A stretch of 64,000 nucleotides of DNA from Algoriphagus locisalis (GCF_900116615.1 NZ_FPBF01000006.1:348432-412431); one strand, 5' to 3'. Positions 42,474 through 51,895 are shown, counted from the stretch's first letter. A program made the numbers and translations. The notes: generated by a model from the letters alone, not told the origin.

Positions 42474-44999
42474 TTATTTAGGATCAAGAATAGTTGTTAC
42501 TCTTTCAAGCGCATCTTCCAAGTGAAGCTTAGACATTCTGTCTGAAGTTCTGGCGATCGCTGATCTGATATCTCTCTGTAAGATTTTCAATTCTCCTCTA
42601 GCCATTGGTCTAATATCCGACTGTGAGGCATTGATCTGAGGGCCTACATACCTTCTGAATGAAGCTGGGATCGTTGGTCCATCAGTTGTCATCAGATACT
42701 CCATGCGCTCGATATAAGCTCTCTGTAGCGCTCTTCTATGCACGTCGATTGTCTTACCGGACGGAAGTTCTGACCAGATACCTTTTCTCAAGTCATCAAA
42801 TAACTCCGTGATCTTGTAAGCTTCATCGCCATTCAGGGCTTCGTTTTCGATCACTCGACCAAGTCTTCCTAGGTCAAGGACAGAGTTCAACGTGCCAGCC
42901 TGCACACCACGGATTCTTTCCAATGCTCCGAAATCTTCTGTTCTAGCGAAGATATCATCTTGCATCATCCATTCTGGAGTAGTGAAAAGTTCTTTATTTA
43001 AGAATGCAACGGCTGACTTCTGAAGGTCTTTTGAGGTATGGGTATAGATCGGCAGATCTTGGCCTACGGCTCTGTAAACCTCAGCCACACCACCAATGTT
43101 GGTTCTCACGTGCCCCATGTATCTGTTGAATTGAGTGATCACCTGACCGTACATTTCGCCCAAATCCTCAAAGTCTTTATAAGGTTTGTTTGGCTCAGAA
43201 GTCCATTCCATCAAGTTTGGCATGATACGCTTCAAGTTAGCGATACCGTACTCAGAAGCCTTCATAGAATTATCACCCAAATCTTCGCTTTGTGCAGTTG
43301 GGTCATAGCTGTTGCCCTGACGTCCATATCGGTAGATCGGGTCGCCTTGTTTTTCTAAAATCCACTTATCCAATGTCTCTAACTCATCTTCCGGTGTAGC
43401 AGCATCTGGAATCGGTCTGTAGCCCCAAGCCACGGCATATTTGTCATAAGGGCCTACGTTTGGCATCAAGCTGACACCTTCATCACCTGGCTGTGCGATG
43501 TAGTTAAATCTCGCGTAATCCATGATAGATGGAGCGGTTCCCATTTCTTTTGTGAAGGCTGCATCTCGTAGCTTTTCTACTGGGTAGGCATGAGAAGAGG
43601 CAAAGTTGTGAGGAAGACCAAGCGTATGTCCTACTTCGTGAGAAGAAACAAACTGTACCAAGCGACCCATTACTTCATCTTTGAACTGTACGCTCTGAGC
43701 TTCAGGATTGATAGCAGCAGTTTGGATGAAGAACCAGTTTCTCAATAGGTTCATTACGTTGTGATACCATCCGATATCGGACTCTAAGATTTCACCTGAT
43801 CTAGGATCTGATACGTGAGGGCCGTATGCATTCTGGATATCAGAAGCAAAGTATCTGATTACAGAATAGCGCGCATCTTCTGGGCTCCAATCTGGATCTT
43901 CTTCTTTAGTAGGTGCTAGTTTAGCTACAATTGCATTTTTGAAACCAGCCGCTTCAAATGCTACTTGCCAGTCATTCACTCCAGCGATCAAGTATGGAAT
44001 CCACTGCTTAGGTGTTGCTGGATCGATATAGTAAACAATCTGCTTCTTAGGCTCTACTAATTCACCTGCTTTGAATTTCTCCATATCCTCTTCCTTCACT
44101 TCCAGTCTCCATCTGTCAAGGAAAGTACGGCTTTCTGCCTTTTGAGCATCAGCTCCGTAGTCCACGATAGAGCGACTGAACCAGCCTACACGCTGATCAG
44201 CCAGTCTCTGCTTCATTGGCTCTTTAGGAAGTAGAAGCATGGAGGAATTCATCTCCAAAGTAATGGATCCGGTAGAGCTGTTTGATGGAGGATCATTTGC
44301 AAGATAAGTCATTACATACCTCGCCTCGATGTTAATCGGATAGGTGTGGATATGCTGAATGTAAGATCTGTCAGTATCTAATCGGGATACTTTGTACTGC
44401 GTACGCTCTCCTTTAGGAAGGCCTAGCGCCTGCACATCTTTTGCCCATAAATCTGTTGCTTCAATTACGATTCCTGTTGAATCAGTAGCTAGGGATTTAA
44501 TAGCAAATTTCTGCAATAGTGGTTCTAGGTTGGAGTTTTTCACTGCCAAGGCAATTGGCAGCGAATCTGCCGCATAGTTGTTGACAGAGACAACCTTTAG
44601 ATGGATATCGTTGTTGTACTTTTCCCAACGAAGCATCAGTGTATTGGTACGCTCCCCGCCATAGCCTATTCCATCGGCAGTTTTGGCAATGGTAGTGACC
44701 ATTAGCATGTCTCTTCCTAGTAGGGAATCAGGGATTTCGTAGTAGTATTTGTCCTCAATCTGGTGAACTTTGAAGAGGCCGTCTTTAGATTTTGCCTTAG
44801 CAGTGATTACATCCTTGTAAGGTTTTGGATCTGAATCATTACCTTTTGGTTTGGCTGGAGTAGTTGGGGCAGCAGTTTCCTTCTTGGCATCCTTTTTCTT
44901 CTTTCTCTGAGCAAAAGTATCCGTAGAATAAAACATAACTCCCATTACACCTACCACAAGAGTTAATCTCCTAAGTAATTTGGGTATGGTATTTCTCAT
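42474..44999 (-). CDS. Secreted zinc metalloprotease, DUF5117/DUF5118 type
   Basis: 841 residues. Signal peptide to about residue 30 (YSTDTFAQ), then a Lys/Thr/Pro-rich linker (residues 31-60). The zinc motif HEVGHTLGLPHN at residues 454-465 is of the HExxHxxGxxH metzincin kind. The preceding region contains YYIDPATPKQWIPYLIAGVN and VIRYFASDIQNAYGPHVSDP, typical of these Bacteroidota proteins with flanking DUF5117 and DUF5118 domains, and the C-terminal third is helical. They are exported and assumed to be peptidases of the cell surface or periplasm. Monocistronic with its own terminator. Confidence 0.9.
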   Translation of the reverse strand: MRNTIPKLLRRLTLVVGVMGVMFYSTDTFAQRKKKKDAKKETAAPTTPAKPKGNDSDPKPYKDVITAKAKSKDGLFKVHQIEDKYYYEIPDSLLGRDMLMVTTIAKTADGIGYGGERTNTLMLRWEKYNNDIHLKVVSVNNYAADSLPIALAVKNSNLEPLLQKFAIKSLATDSTGIVIEATDLWAKDVQALGLPKGERTQYKVSRLDTDRSYIQHIHTYPINIEARYVMTYLANDPPSNSSTGSITLEMNSSMLLLPKEPMKQRLADQRVGWFSRSIVDYGADAQKAESRTFLDRWRLEVKEEDMEKFKAGELVEPKKQIVYYIDPATPKQWIPYLIAGVNDWQVAFEAAGFKNAIVAKLAPTKEEDPDWSPEDARYSVIRYFASDIQNAYGPHVSDPRSGEILESDIGWYHNVMNLLRNWFFIQTAAINPEAQSVQFKDEVMGRLVQFVSSHEVGHTLGLPHNFASSHAYPVEKLRDAAFTKEMGTAPSIMDYARFNYIAQPGDEGVSLMPNVGPYDKYAVAWGYRPIPDAATPEDELETLDKWILEKQGDPIYRYGRQGNSYDPTAQSEDLGDNSMKASEYGIANLKRIMPNLMEWTSEPNKPYKDFEDLGEMYGQVITQFNRYMGHVRTNIGGVAEVYRAVGQDLPIYTHTSKDLQKSAVAFLNKELFTTPEWMMQDDIFARTEDFGALERIRGVQAGTLNSVLDLGRLGRVIENEALNGDEAYKITELFDDLRKGIWSELPSGKTIDVHRRALQRAYIERMEYLMTTDGPTIPASFRRYVGPQINASQSDIRPMARGELKILQRDIRSAIARTSDRMSKLHLEDALERVTTILDPK

Positions 45000-45106
45000 A
45001 GTTATTATTTGGTTAAGTATTTTCTAAACCGTGAATTTCCTGAAAGGATCTGTAAGGAATGGTCATTTTTGATGAACGGTATATATATAAAGTTAAAGGT
45101 GGTTAA

Positions 45107-46222
45107 GTGAAGGAAAAGCGAACAATAGTCGTGATAGGAGGAGGTCTGGCGGGACTTGTATCTTCCTATTTGTTAGCCAGCAAGGGGCTAGAGGTCATAT
45201 TGATTGAAAAGAAGACCTATCCTTTCCACCGGGTTTGCGGAGAGTACCTTTCCAATGAAGTGATTGATTTTTTGATAAGGGAAAAGCTCATGCCTACCGA
45301 ATTTGAACTTCCCAGGATTAATACTTTTCTATATTCAGACACTTCTGGCAAAAGTGTTTCCACACCATTGGATTTGGGAGGTTTCGGGATTAGTAGGTAT
45401 GTGCTTGATGATTTTCTATTTCAAAAGGTCTTAGAGAAAGGTGGAAAAGTAAAAACTGGTGTGCAGGTGGAATCTGTGCAATTTGACGAAAACGAAAATC
45501 AGTTTATACTCGACTTAGCTGGAGGAGAGTCTTTGGTGGCCGATTATGTAATTGGAGCCTTCGGCAAAAGATCCAAACTGGATAAAGCCTTAAAGCGGAG
45601 TTTTATCGAAAAAAGAAGTTCCTATATCGGAGTGAAATATCATATAAAATCCGATTTCGATAGAAACTCTGTAGCCCTGTACAATTTTGAAGGAGGCTAT
45701 TGCGGCGTTAATGCCATAGAAGATGAAAAGTCAAACTTATGCTATCTCGGAAATCGCGAGCATCTCCGGCAGTATGGATCCATCGCTGCAATGGAGCGGG
45801 AAATATTATGGAAAAACCCTGCGCTAAAGTACTTTTTCACAGAAAGTGAGTTTCTCTTTGACAAACCGGAAGTGATCAACGAGATCAATTTTGAGCGAAA
45901 AAAACCTGTGGAAAACCATATCCTGATGGCAGGGGATTCGGCTGGATTGATCACCCCGCTTTGCGGGAATGGTATGGCAATGGCGATTCATGCTGGAAAG
46001 TTGGCAGCCGAAGCGATTTTGGAAGGAGAAGATAGGAGGGAGATTGAGCGTAAGTACAAGACTTCATGGAAAACCCAATTTGAGAGCAGGCTTTGGCTAG
46101 GTCGTCAAGTACAAAATCTATTTGGCACTCATCAGGCTTCGATTTTTACCAGAAAACTAATTCAACATGTTCCTTTCGTTGCAAAGCAGCTTATCAAAAA
46201 CACCCACGGAAAGCCATTTTAA
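45107..46222 (+). CDS. FAD-dependent oxidoreductase/hydroxylase of the type III PKS cluster
   Basis: 371 residues, GTG start. The N-terminal dinucleotide fold is IVVIGGGLAGLVSSYLLASK with a following acidic residue (ILIEKKTYPFHRVCGEYLS). The C-terminal FAD motif is HILMAGDSAGLITPLCGNGM with AMAIHAGKLAA. These are group A flavoprotein features shared by geranylgeranyl reductase-like enzymes and aromatic hydroxylases. In this cluster it could hydroxylate a polyketide phenol or reduce a prenyl chain. The stop overlaps by three bases the stop of the convergent UbiA-type gene. No signal peptide. Confidence 0.88.
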   Translation: MKEKRTIVVIGGGLAGLVSSYLLASKGLEVILIEKKTYPFHRVCGEYLSNEVIDFLIREKLMPTEFELPRINTFLYSDTSGKSVSTPLDLGGFGISRYVLDDFLFQKVLEKGGKVKTGVQVESVQFDENENQFILDLAGGESLVADYVIGAFGKRSKLDKALKRSFIEKRSSYIGVKYHIKSDFDRNSVALYNFEGGYCGVNAIEDEKSNLCYLGNREHLRQYGSIAAMEREILWKNPALKYFFTESEFLFDKPEVINEINFERKKPVENHILMAGDSAGLITPLCGNGMAMAIHAGKLAAEAILEGEDRREIERKYKTSWKTQFESRLWLGRQVQNLFGTHQASIFTRKLIQHVPFVAKQLIKNTHGKPF

Positions 46223-47115
46223 TAACCCAATGCCTGAAGGATTTGTGTGTTCTCCAGAAAATAGTAAATGAAAAAGGCATTGAGGGCAATTGCGGAGAAA
46301 TAGTTCATGCCCATTGCCCAATTGTAATTCGCGTATTTTGTTGCGTTTAGCCGGATAAAACTAAACCAAGTCAAAAAATACAACATGATCGGAGCCATGG
46401 CAGCGAGGTATATCCAGAGGATTTGGGTTTGGTTTCGATCAAGGAAAAACCAGGCAAATGCTGCTCCTGTGACCATAAAAGCCAGTGCTGAAAAGAGAAA
46501 GGTACCTTTGATTCCAAGTACTAAACTTAAGGTACGATCTCCTCTTCTACTATCTTCCCTGTGCTGATACACTTGGGTAAGGGGGTAGTTTCCCCAAAGC
46601 ATAAAACTTGTCAAGAGTCCTGGAATCATCACATGAGGCTTGATCAAGACATCCCAGCTCAACGCACTCAAGCCGGCGTAAACCATTGCGAAAGTGAAAT
46701 ATCCTTGGAATAGTCCGGCAATGAACCAACTCAGCCATGGGTATTTTTTGATACGGATGGAAGGATGCGAATAGGCCATGCTCACCAATCCATAAATAAG
46801 TAGCATAGCAGCAAAGCTGAAGTTAATCGTCGCTCCAATGCCAATTGCAATCAAGAAAAAAACTTGAGAAAGCCAATAGAGATCTTTGGTGACTTTTGGC
46901 GGGTTCTTTATGCCGCCAATGCTTTCTTCATCCTTATCAAAGTAGCTGTTGTATCCATTGCTAGACGGATATAAAAACAAGTGAACCGCCAGAAAAACCC
47001 ACAGGATTCTGGAGTCATTGTGGTTAGGGGTCAGAGCAAGCGCAAAAAAATACACGGGCATCAGAAAAAGTGAAAACGGAATGCGCAGATGCTTAAGGCT
47101 AGAAAGAGTAATCAT
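46219..47115 (-). CDS. UbiA-family prenyltransferase
   Basis: 298 residues from the ATG at 47115; a TTG at 47211 would add 32 residues. About eight or nine membrane helices. Two Asp-rich motifs are in the expected loops: SSNGYNSYFDKDEESIGG (N-x-x-x-D-x-D type) and VYQHREDSRRGDRTLSLVLG (D-x-x-x-x-D). UbiA enzymes join a prenyl chain to an aromatic or other acceptor using magnesium. It is convergent with the flavoprotein gene and divergent from the type III PKS gene, from which 201 bases separate it. The aromatic acceptor may be the PKS product. Confidence 0.85.
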   Translation of the reverse strand: MITLSSLKHLRIPFSLFLMPVYFFALALTPNHNDSRILWVFLAVHLFLYPSSNGYNSYFDKDEESIGGIKNPPKVTKDLYWLSQVFFLIAIGIGATINFSFAAMLLIYGLVSMAYSHPSIRIKKYPWLSWFIAGLFQGYFTFAMVYAGLSALSWDVLIKPHVMIPGLLTSFMLWGNYPLTQVYQHREDSRRGDRTLSLVLGIKGTFLFSALAFMVTGAAFAWFFLDRNQTQILWIYLAAMAPIMLYFLTWFSFIRLNATKYANYNWAMGMNYFSAIALNAFFIYYFLENTQILQALGY

Positions 47116-47316
47116 ATCGTAAATAAGGTTGGGACTATAACTTTTCAGCGTGGTGATGGTTACAATCCATTCAGCCAATTTAGATATATTCAAGTAACTT
47201 AATCGATTCAACTATCCATGGGAAGAAATATTTCGGCATCCTTTTAGAATTCAGCTACAGACTGAAATGAACATTTAATTCATGAGATCGCATTCTTCGA
47301 ATCCAACTTTCCTCCT
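47116..47316. other. Shared divergent promoter region of the UbiA and type III PKS genes
   Basis: 201 bases between the two divergent start codons. No clean TAnnTTTG element is seen; on the minus strand TAAATTGG near 47180 is one base from consensus. Co-regulation of both arms from here is likely but not shown. Confidence 0.4.
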
Positions 47317-48393
47317 ATGAAAACTAGTCTTGTAAGTATCGGTGTGGCAAATCCGGGCAAACCTATTGAACAGTCGGTAATTGCTAGTTTTATGCAGAGA
47401 GCACATCAACTGGATGAGTTGGAAGCTAGAAAGTTGAGTTTTCTGTATCGAAAATCAGGTATTTCCAGTCGATACAGCGTGTTGACTGATTTTGAGAAAG
47501 CTGATCCTGCCGACTATACTTTCTTTCCAAAAACTAAAAACTTTGAGCCTTTTCCCGGTACCAAAGCCCGAATGGAAGTTTTTCGTCACACCGCGCCTCA
47601 GCTCTGTGAAGAGGCAGTAACCAACTGCCTTTCCAAAACCAAAGTCCAAGCTTCAGAGATCACCCACTTGATTTTGGTGTCTTGTACAGGAATGATGGCT
47701 CCGGGCGTGGAGTTAGACTTGATGAAACGAATGAAATTGGACGATTCTGTAGAGCGTTATTGTGTGCATTTTATGGGATGCTATGCTGCTTTTACCGGGT
47801 TGAAACTGGCAGATAAACTAGTGAGGGCTGAGCCTGAAGCCAAGGTCATGCTGGTGTCTGTGGAGCTTTGTACGCTACATTTTCAGAAGGAATATGTAGA
47901 GGATAATATATTGGCTAATTCACTTTTTGGGGATGGAGCAGCTGCTGCTCTGGTAATGAATTCTGACTCAGGATTGAAGATTAAATCTTACCTGAGTCAG
48001 GTCCTTCGGGAAGGTGAAGAAGATATGGCCTGGGGGATCGGAGATTTTGGTTTTGAAATGCGTCTGAGTAAATACGTTCCGACTTTGTTGGATCAGGGTA
48101 TTAGCCAGCTGAAGGAGAAATTTGAAGAGAAATTTAAGTTTTCCACTGTGGATAACTTTGCAATACACCCTGGCGGAAAGCAAATTCTTCAGAAAGTTCA
48201 GGAGGCATTTGGTTTGCCTGTATCGGTGAATGCACATGCCATGAAGGTGTTGAATGAATTTGGAAATATGTCTTCGGCTACCATACTTTTTGTGTTGGAG
48301 CGAATGATGGATGATGCTGAAATTCAGGGAGATATACTTTCCATGGGTTTCGGGCCTGGACTGACTTTGGAAACGTTACTTTTAGAAAAGTGA
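47317..48393 (+). CDS. Type III polyketide synthase
   Basis: 358 residues, the normal size of bacterial chalcone-synthase-like enzymes. The catalytic triad is visible: Cys in YCVHFMGCYAAFTGLKLADK, His in VDNFAIHPGGKQILQ and Asn in LNEFGNMSSATILFVLERMM. The C-terminal GFGPGLTLETLLLEK is the family ending. Such homodimeric enzymes extend an acyl-CoA starter with malonyl-CoA and cyclise it to resorcinols, pyrones or phloroglucinols; the starter and ring type cannot be read off here. It lies in front of a methyltransferase gene whose ATG overlaps its TGA by one base (TGATG), indicating coupled expression. Confidence 0.95.
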   Translation: MKTSLVSIGVANPGKPIEQSVIASFMQRAHQLDELEARKLSFLYRKSGISSRYSVLTDFEKADPADYTFFPKTKNFEPFPGTKARMEVFRHTAPQLCEEAVTNCLSKTKVQASEITHLILVSCTGMMAPGVELDLMKRMKLDDSVERYCVHFMGCYAAFTGLKLADKLVRAEPEAKVMLVSVELCTLHFQKEYVEDNILANSLFGDGAAAALVMNSDSGLKIKSYLSQVLREGEEDMAWGIGDFGFEMRLSKYVPTLLDQGISQLKEKFEEKFKFSTVDNFAIHPGGKQILQKVQEAFGLPVSVNAHAMKVLNEFGNMSSATILFVLERMMDDAEIQGDILSMGFGPGLTLETLLLEK

Positions 48394-49097
48394 TGGGAAA
48401 ATTTGCGCAGCGTAGTACTGAAAAAGAACTGATGGATGACCTCAATTGCTCAGGAGAGGAACTAGAGCAAACTTTGCGCGAGCTAAAAACCATCAATCGC
48501 TGGCTGGGTGGAAACGATGTGACCACATCTGGCTTGGCTCAGATTTTTGAAAGATATCCACAGGATTCCTACACCGTTGCAGACATTGGCTGTGGAGGAG
48601 GAGATATGATCCGCGTGATGGATGATTGGGCAAAAAGTTTAAAAAAAGACATTAACTTTACAGGAATCGATGCCAATAGGAACATTATAGACCTAGCAAA
48701 GGTTAGATTAGCAGACTTACCCAAAGTTGCCTGGAAAGTTCAAAACGTTTTTGATTCCGAATTTTCCGAAGACAAAGTAGATATCTCTACTTGCACGCTC
48801 TTTACACATCATTTTACAGACAGCGAATTAGTTGGACTTTTGAAGTCGCTGCAAGCCAAATCCCGCTTGGGGATTGTGATCAATGATCTTCACAGACATT
48901 GGTTTGCTTATGGCAGTATCAAATTTCTCACGCGACTTTTCAGTAAATCGCCCATGGTGCGCCATGACGCTTGCTTGTCTGTGCTTAGGAGTTTTTCCAG
49001 AAGTGACTGGGAACGAATTTTAAACAGAGCCGGCATAGTTGATTTTTCAATTTCTTGGAATTGGGCTTTTCGCTGGCAAGTGAATGTTATATTTTAG
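48393..49097 (+). CDS. SAM-dependent methyltransferase of the type III PKS cluster
   Basis: 234 residues from the ATG at 48393, which shares its first base with the PKS stop. Motif I is VADIGCGGGDMIRVMDDWAK, followed by FTGIDANRNIIDLAKVRLAD (acidic loop) and DISTCTLFTHHFTDSELVGL. It belongs to the class I methyltransferases found next to type III PKS genes in several bacteria, where they O- or C-methylate phenolic products. The N-terminal 70 residues are helical. The MscS gene follows 28 bases after the stop and may ride on the same message without a functional link. Confidence 0.88.
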   Translation: MGKFAQRSTEKELMDDLNCSGEELEQTLRELKTINRWLGGNDVTTSGLAQIFERYPQDSYTVADIGCGGGDMIRVMDDWAKSLKKDINFTGIDANRNIIDLAKVRLADLPKVAWKVQNVFDSEFSEDKVDISTCTLFTHHFTDSELVGLLKSLQAKSRLGIVINDLHRHWFAYGSIKFLTRLFSKSPMVRHDACLSVLRSFSRSDWERILNRAGIVDFSISWNWAFRWQVNVIF

Positions 49098-49125
49098 TAA
49101 TTCATCAACCAAAAAGTAAGTAAAA

Positions 49126-49989
49126 ATGGAAGAATTAGGAATTTCCCAAGAGACAATGGATGGGCTTTATGCCGATGGAATTAGCCTTGCAGTAGAGGTT
49201 GTGCTAAGGCTGGTAGCTGCGTTAGTTGTCTATTTAATTGGCCGATATATTGTCAAAAGAGTTCTCAACTTCATCAAACATTCGCTTGAGAAAAGAGAAG
49301 ATTCTCCATCCTTGAATGATTTCCTTTTTGGATTTGCCAAAGTGATGCTCTTCGCAGCCCTGTTTATCTCGGTCGCAGTTACCTTAGGAATCGACGCAAC
49401 CTCATTTTTAGCTGTGTTTGGTGCTGCAGGTTTGGCTATTGGTCTGGCCTTGCAGGGTTCCTTATCCAATTTCGCAGGTGGGATTTTGATTCTTGCCTTC
49501 AAACCTTTCAAAGTAGGGCATGTCATCGTGGCTCAAGGCCATACTGGAGTAGTAAATAGAGTTCAGGTACTTTACACGCATCTGATGACCTTTGATAATC
49601 AAGAGGTGATCATACCTAATGGAACCTTGGCTAATAATGATATTGTCAATATGAGTACACAAGAGACCAGAAGGGCAGAACTGAAGGTGGGAGTTGCTTA
49701 TGGAACCAATATCAAGCAGGCTAAAGAAATCATTTTGAATATTTTTGAAAATGATCCAAGAGCGTTGAAAGATCCCGCTCCTTTTGTTGCATTAAATAAT
49801 TTTGGCGACAGTTCACTTGATATAGTAGTAAGAGTTTGGGCGAAATCAGCCGAAATGTGGCCTATGTATTTTGATGGAATGGAAGCAATCAACACAGAGT
49901 TTGAAAAGCATGGAATCGAAATTCCTTTCCCTCAGCGTGTGGTGCATCAGATCAAAGAAAAAGCAGCTGAAGAGGGAGCTGATTCTTAA
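49126..49989 (+). CDS. Small-conductance mechanosensitive channel (MscS family)
   Basis: 287 residues. Three membrane helices (about 20-45, 65-90 and 92-118); the third has the pore-lining Gly/Ala pattern FLAVFGAAGLAIGLALQGSL followed by SNFAGGILILAFKPFKVGHV. The beta domain contains RVQVLYTHLMTFDNQEVIIP and NGTLANNDIVNMS. These channels release osmolytes when membrane tension rises. It follows the PKS-methyltransferase pair by 28 bases and is closed by a strong terminator, so it may be co-transcribed with them. Confidence 0.93.
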   Translation: MEELGISQETMDGLYADGISLAVEVVLRLVAALVVYLIGRYIVKRVLNFIKHSLEKREDSPSLNDFLFGFAKVMLFAALFISVAVTLGIDATSFLAVFGAAGLAIGLALQGSLSNFAGGILILAFKPFKVGHVIVAQGHTGVVNRVQVLYTHLMTFDNQEVIIPNGTLANNDIVNMSTQETRRAELKVGVAYGTNIKQAKEIILNIFENDPRALKDPAPFVALNNFGDSSLDIVVRVWAKSAEMWPMYFDGMEAINTEFEKHGIEIPFPQRVVHQIKEKAAEEGADS

Positions 49990-50003
49990 GAAAATCAACA
50001 TTA

Positions 50004-50041
50004 AAGCAAAAAGGCGGTCAAATTTGATCGCCTTTTTGCTT
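50004..50041. terminator. Strong bidirectional terminator after mscS
   Basis: AAGCAAAAAGGCG (50004-50016) pairs with CGCCTTTTTGCTT (50029-50041), with an inner TCAAATTTGA palindrome. It sits between convergent mscS-like and nitroreductase genes. Confidence 0.85.
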
Positions 50042-50042
50042 G

Positions 50043-50720
50043 TTAGAACTTTTTCATGACCTCATCCAAAGATTTTCTTTGGATGTCCGGCACGTAGGTT
50101 TCTGCTTTGGGATACCCCACCGGAATCAATAAATAGGGCTTTTCATTGAAAGGCCTATCTAGTATTTCACTTAGAAAATTCATCGGACTCGGAGTGTGCG
50201 TGACTGCGACCAGCCCTGCCTGATGTATGGCAGCTATCAAAAACCCACAAGCAATCCCCACGGATTCGTTTACATAGTAGTGTTGTACTTTTTCACCATT
50301 TTCCATTCCATAAGACTGTTTGAAAACGATGATTAAATAAGGAGCATCTTCCAGAAATGGTTTTTCCCAATTAGTCCCCAAGGGTTTCAAATCCGACTTC
50401 CATTGTTCTGGCATTCTAGTAGAGTAACTGATTTTTTCCCCCTCTTCGGCGGCAACTCTGATTTTCTTCTTAATCACAGGGTCTGAAATCAGGCAAAATG
50501 TCCAAGGTTGTTTGTGTGCTCCAGATGGAGCAGTGCTTGCTGTTTTGATGATGTTTTCCAAAACCTCCAGTGGGACAGACCTCGTATCAAATTCCCGCAC
50601 TGTCCTCCTTTGATCCAAATCTTGATAGAACTCTGCCGAGCGCAGGATCATTTCTTCATGGCTACGCTGAGGCCTTTCGTATCGTATATGTTCAAAACCT
50701 TCTACTAATTTCTTTTCCAT
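50043..50720 (-). CDS. Nitroreductase-family flavoprotein
   Basis: 225 residues. Family features: RRTVREFDTRSVPLEVLENI near residues 36-55 (FMN-phosphate contacts), TASTAPSGAHKQPWTFCLIS, the central NESVGIACGFLIAAIHQAGL and LDRPFNEKPYLLIPVGYPKA. It resembles the iodotyrosine dehalogenase/BluB-like branch by its N-terminal extension, but the substrate is not clear. It is cytoplasmic, FMN-dependent and presumably dimeric. A terminator for the next minus-strand gene lies 4-33 bases upstream. Confidence 0.88.
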   Translation of the reverse strand: MEKKLVEGFEHIRYERPQRSHEEMILRSAEFYQDLDQRRTVREFDTRSVPLEVLENIIKTASTAPSGAHKQPWTFCLISDPVIKKKIRVAAEEGEKISYSTRMPEQWKSDLKPLGTNWEKPFLEDAPYLIIVFKQSYGMENGEKVQHYYVNESVGIACGFLIAAIHQAGLVAVTHTPSPMNFLSEILDRPFNEKPYLLIPVGYPKAETYVPDIQRKSLDEVMKKF

Positions 50721-50723
50721 AAA

Positions 50724-50753
50724 AAAACGACTACCTCGAAAGATAGCCGTTTT
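50724..50753 (-). terminator. Intrinsic terminator of the lipoprotein gene at 50777
   Basis: AAAACG-A-CTA pairs with TAG-C-CGTTTT, with an A-run on the left that becomes a U-tract on the minus strand. Confidence 0.75.
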
Positions 50754-50776
50754 GAATTTATTTTGCGTAAGCTGGA

Positions 50777-51607
50777 TTAATCAAAGGTCACCGGTAAGGA
50801 TCCATTTGGATAAAAGATCGTGGCTTCCTTGTCGCAAGAACCGTTGCCATAATCCACAGATGCCTCAATGTCTCTGAATTGGAACCTCAAGATTCCTGAA
50901 ATTGGAAGTTTTACTCCAGATTCAAGACAGCTTTTCGTGTAGATGAGTGGCTCTATGACCAAGGAAGTGTAGGAAAATCCTTCTCTGCTTGTACCAGTGG
51001 CAGTACCAGTAATAGAAGCTTCGTATTCACCTTGAGTTCCAAGTTTGATCTCGCGCAGCTGATCACTGGCGATCGTGACAAAGCTGTCATCAGGCCAAGT
51101 TACTTTGCCATTTTCGATGGTTACTGCTAGACTGATGGAATTCGAAGCTAGTTCAAAACCTTTATTTGTAATCGTTCTGATTCCTTCGACTTTATAGCCA
51201 TTCACTTCATAGTTTTCAAAAGTAGTTGTAATCTCAGCTCCGGTCAGCAGTAGATTGCCTGTATAGGTGAAATTGATGATCCCTTTTCTGGTAGTCCCAC
51301 TACTAGAAGTACATCCATCTCCAAAATCGACCTTGATAGTCTTGGCACTTTCGTCTATAGTCACGACTGCACCATCACAAATATTCCCTGCTGGAATATC
51401 TACTGATGTTCTGGCACTAAGGCCAGAGTTGCTAAGTACGGTAAGCGTAAGATTGTCTAAATCTTCAAACGCCATGTTGACTTCAGCATCTTCTTCTACC
51501 ACAGATAAATCAGGGACAGGAGGTGCATCGTTCATGTTGTCGCAACTGGAGATTAGCATGACTCCCATAATCATGGCTAATAGAGAGGGGTAAGATGTAA
51601 TTTTCAT
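50777..51607 (-). CDS. Hypothetical surface-type lipoprotein
   Basis: 276 residues. Lipobox VMLISSC near residue 22, followed by DNMNDAPPVPDLSVVEEDAE. The mature protein is a beta-rich repeat-like series of strands (FDFGDGCTSSSGTTRKGIIN-type, TTFENYEVNGYKVEGIRTIT) with six cysteines, several in short Cys-containing loops (GNICDGAV, DGCTSSS, SCLESGV, GSCDKEA), suggesting disulfides. No family is recognised. It is preceded upstream by a small conserved-looking gene on the same strand and closed by its own terminator. Confidence 0.65.
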   Translation of the reverse strand: MKITSYPSLLAMIMGVMLISSCDNMNDAPPVPDLSVVEEDAEVNMAFEDLDNLTLTVLSNSGLSARTSVDIPAGNICDGAVVTIDESAKTIKVDFGDGCTSSSGTTRKGIINFTYTGNLLLTGAEITTTFENYEVNGYKVEGIRTITNKGFELASNSISLAVTIENGKVTWPDDSFVTIASDQLREIKLGTQGEYEASITGTATGTSREGFSYTSLVIEPLIYTKSCLESGVKLPISGILRFQFRDIEASVDYGNGSCDKEATIFYPNGSLPVTFD

Positions 51608-51633
51608 TGGGGTGTTTTTTTGGTAAAGTATAG

Positions 51634-51816
51634 CTATTTGTTAGATGATTTTGAATTCGTTTTGCCCTGCTTTTTGGTTTTACCTCTTGCACAGCCAATA
51701 TTCTGAGTTAGCTGAATGTCGTCAGGAAGTATCCCCATACCTTGAGACAGGTCCCAATCTTCAGCTTCAGTTTCTTTTTCAGAGGATTTTTTCCTTTTAC
51801 TATTGTCCATAGGCAT
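51634..51816 (-). CDS. Small basic-tailed protein with DWDLSQGMGILPDD motif
   Basis: 60 residues from the ATG at 51816 (a second ATG at 51810). A Lys/Glu-rich start (MPMDNSKRKKSSEKETEAED) leads to DWDLSQGMGILPDDIQLTQN and IGCARGK, then a Lys-rich end. The central motif with Gly-x-x-P-x-D and a terminal Gly-Cys resembles small proteins found widely in Bacteroidota, though I cannot name a family. It lies 26 bases upstream of the lipoprotein start on the same strand. Confidence 0.55.
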   Translation of the reverse strand: MPMDNSKRKKSSEKETEAEDWDLSQGMGILPDDIQLTQNIGCARGKTKKQGKTNSKSSNK

Positions 51817-51895
51817 AGTGGGTATAATGTTAAACGAAAAAGACACGCTTAAAACATGAATAGTGGCAAGGATTGAGCCAAATTGATTAGTTAGC

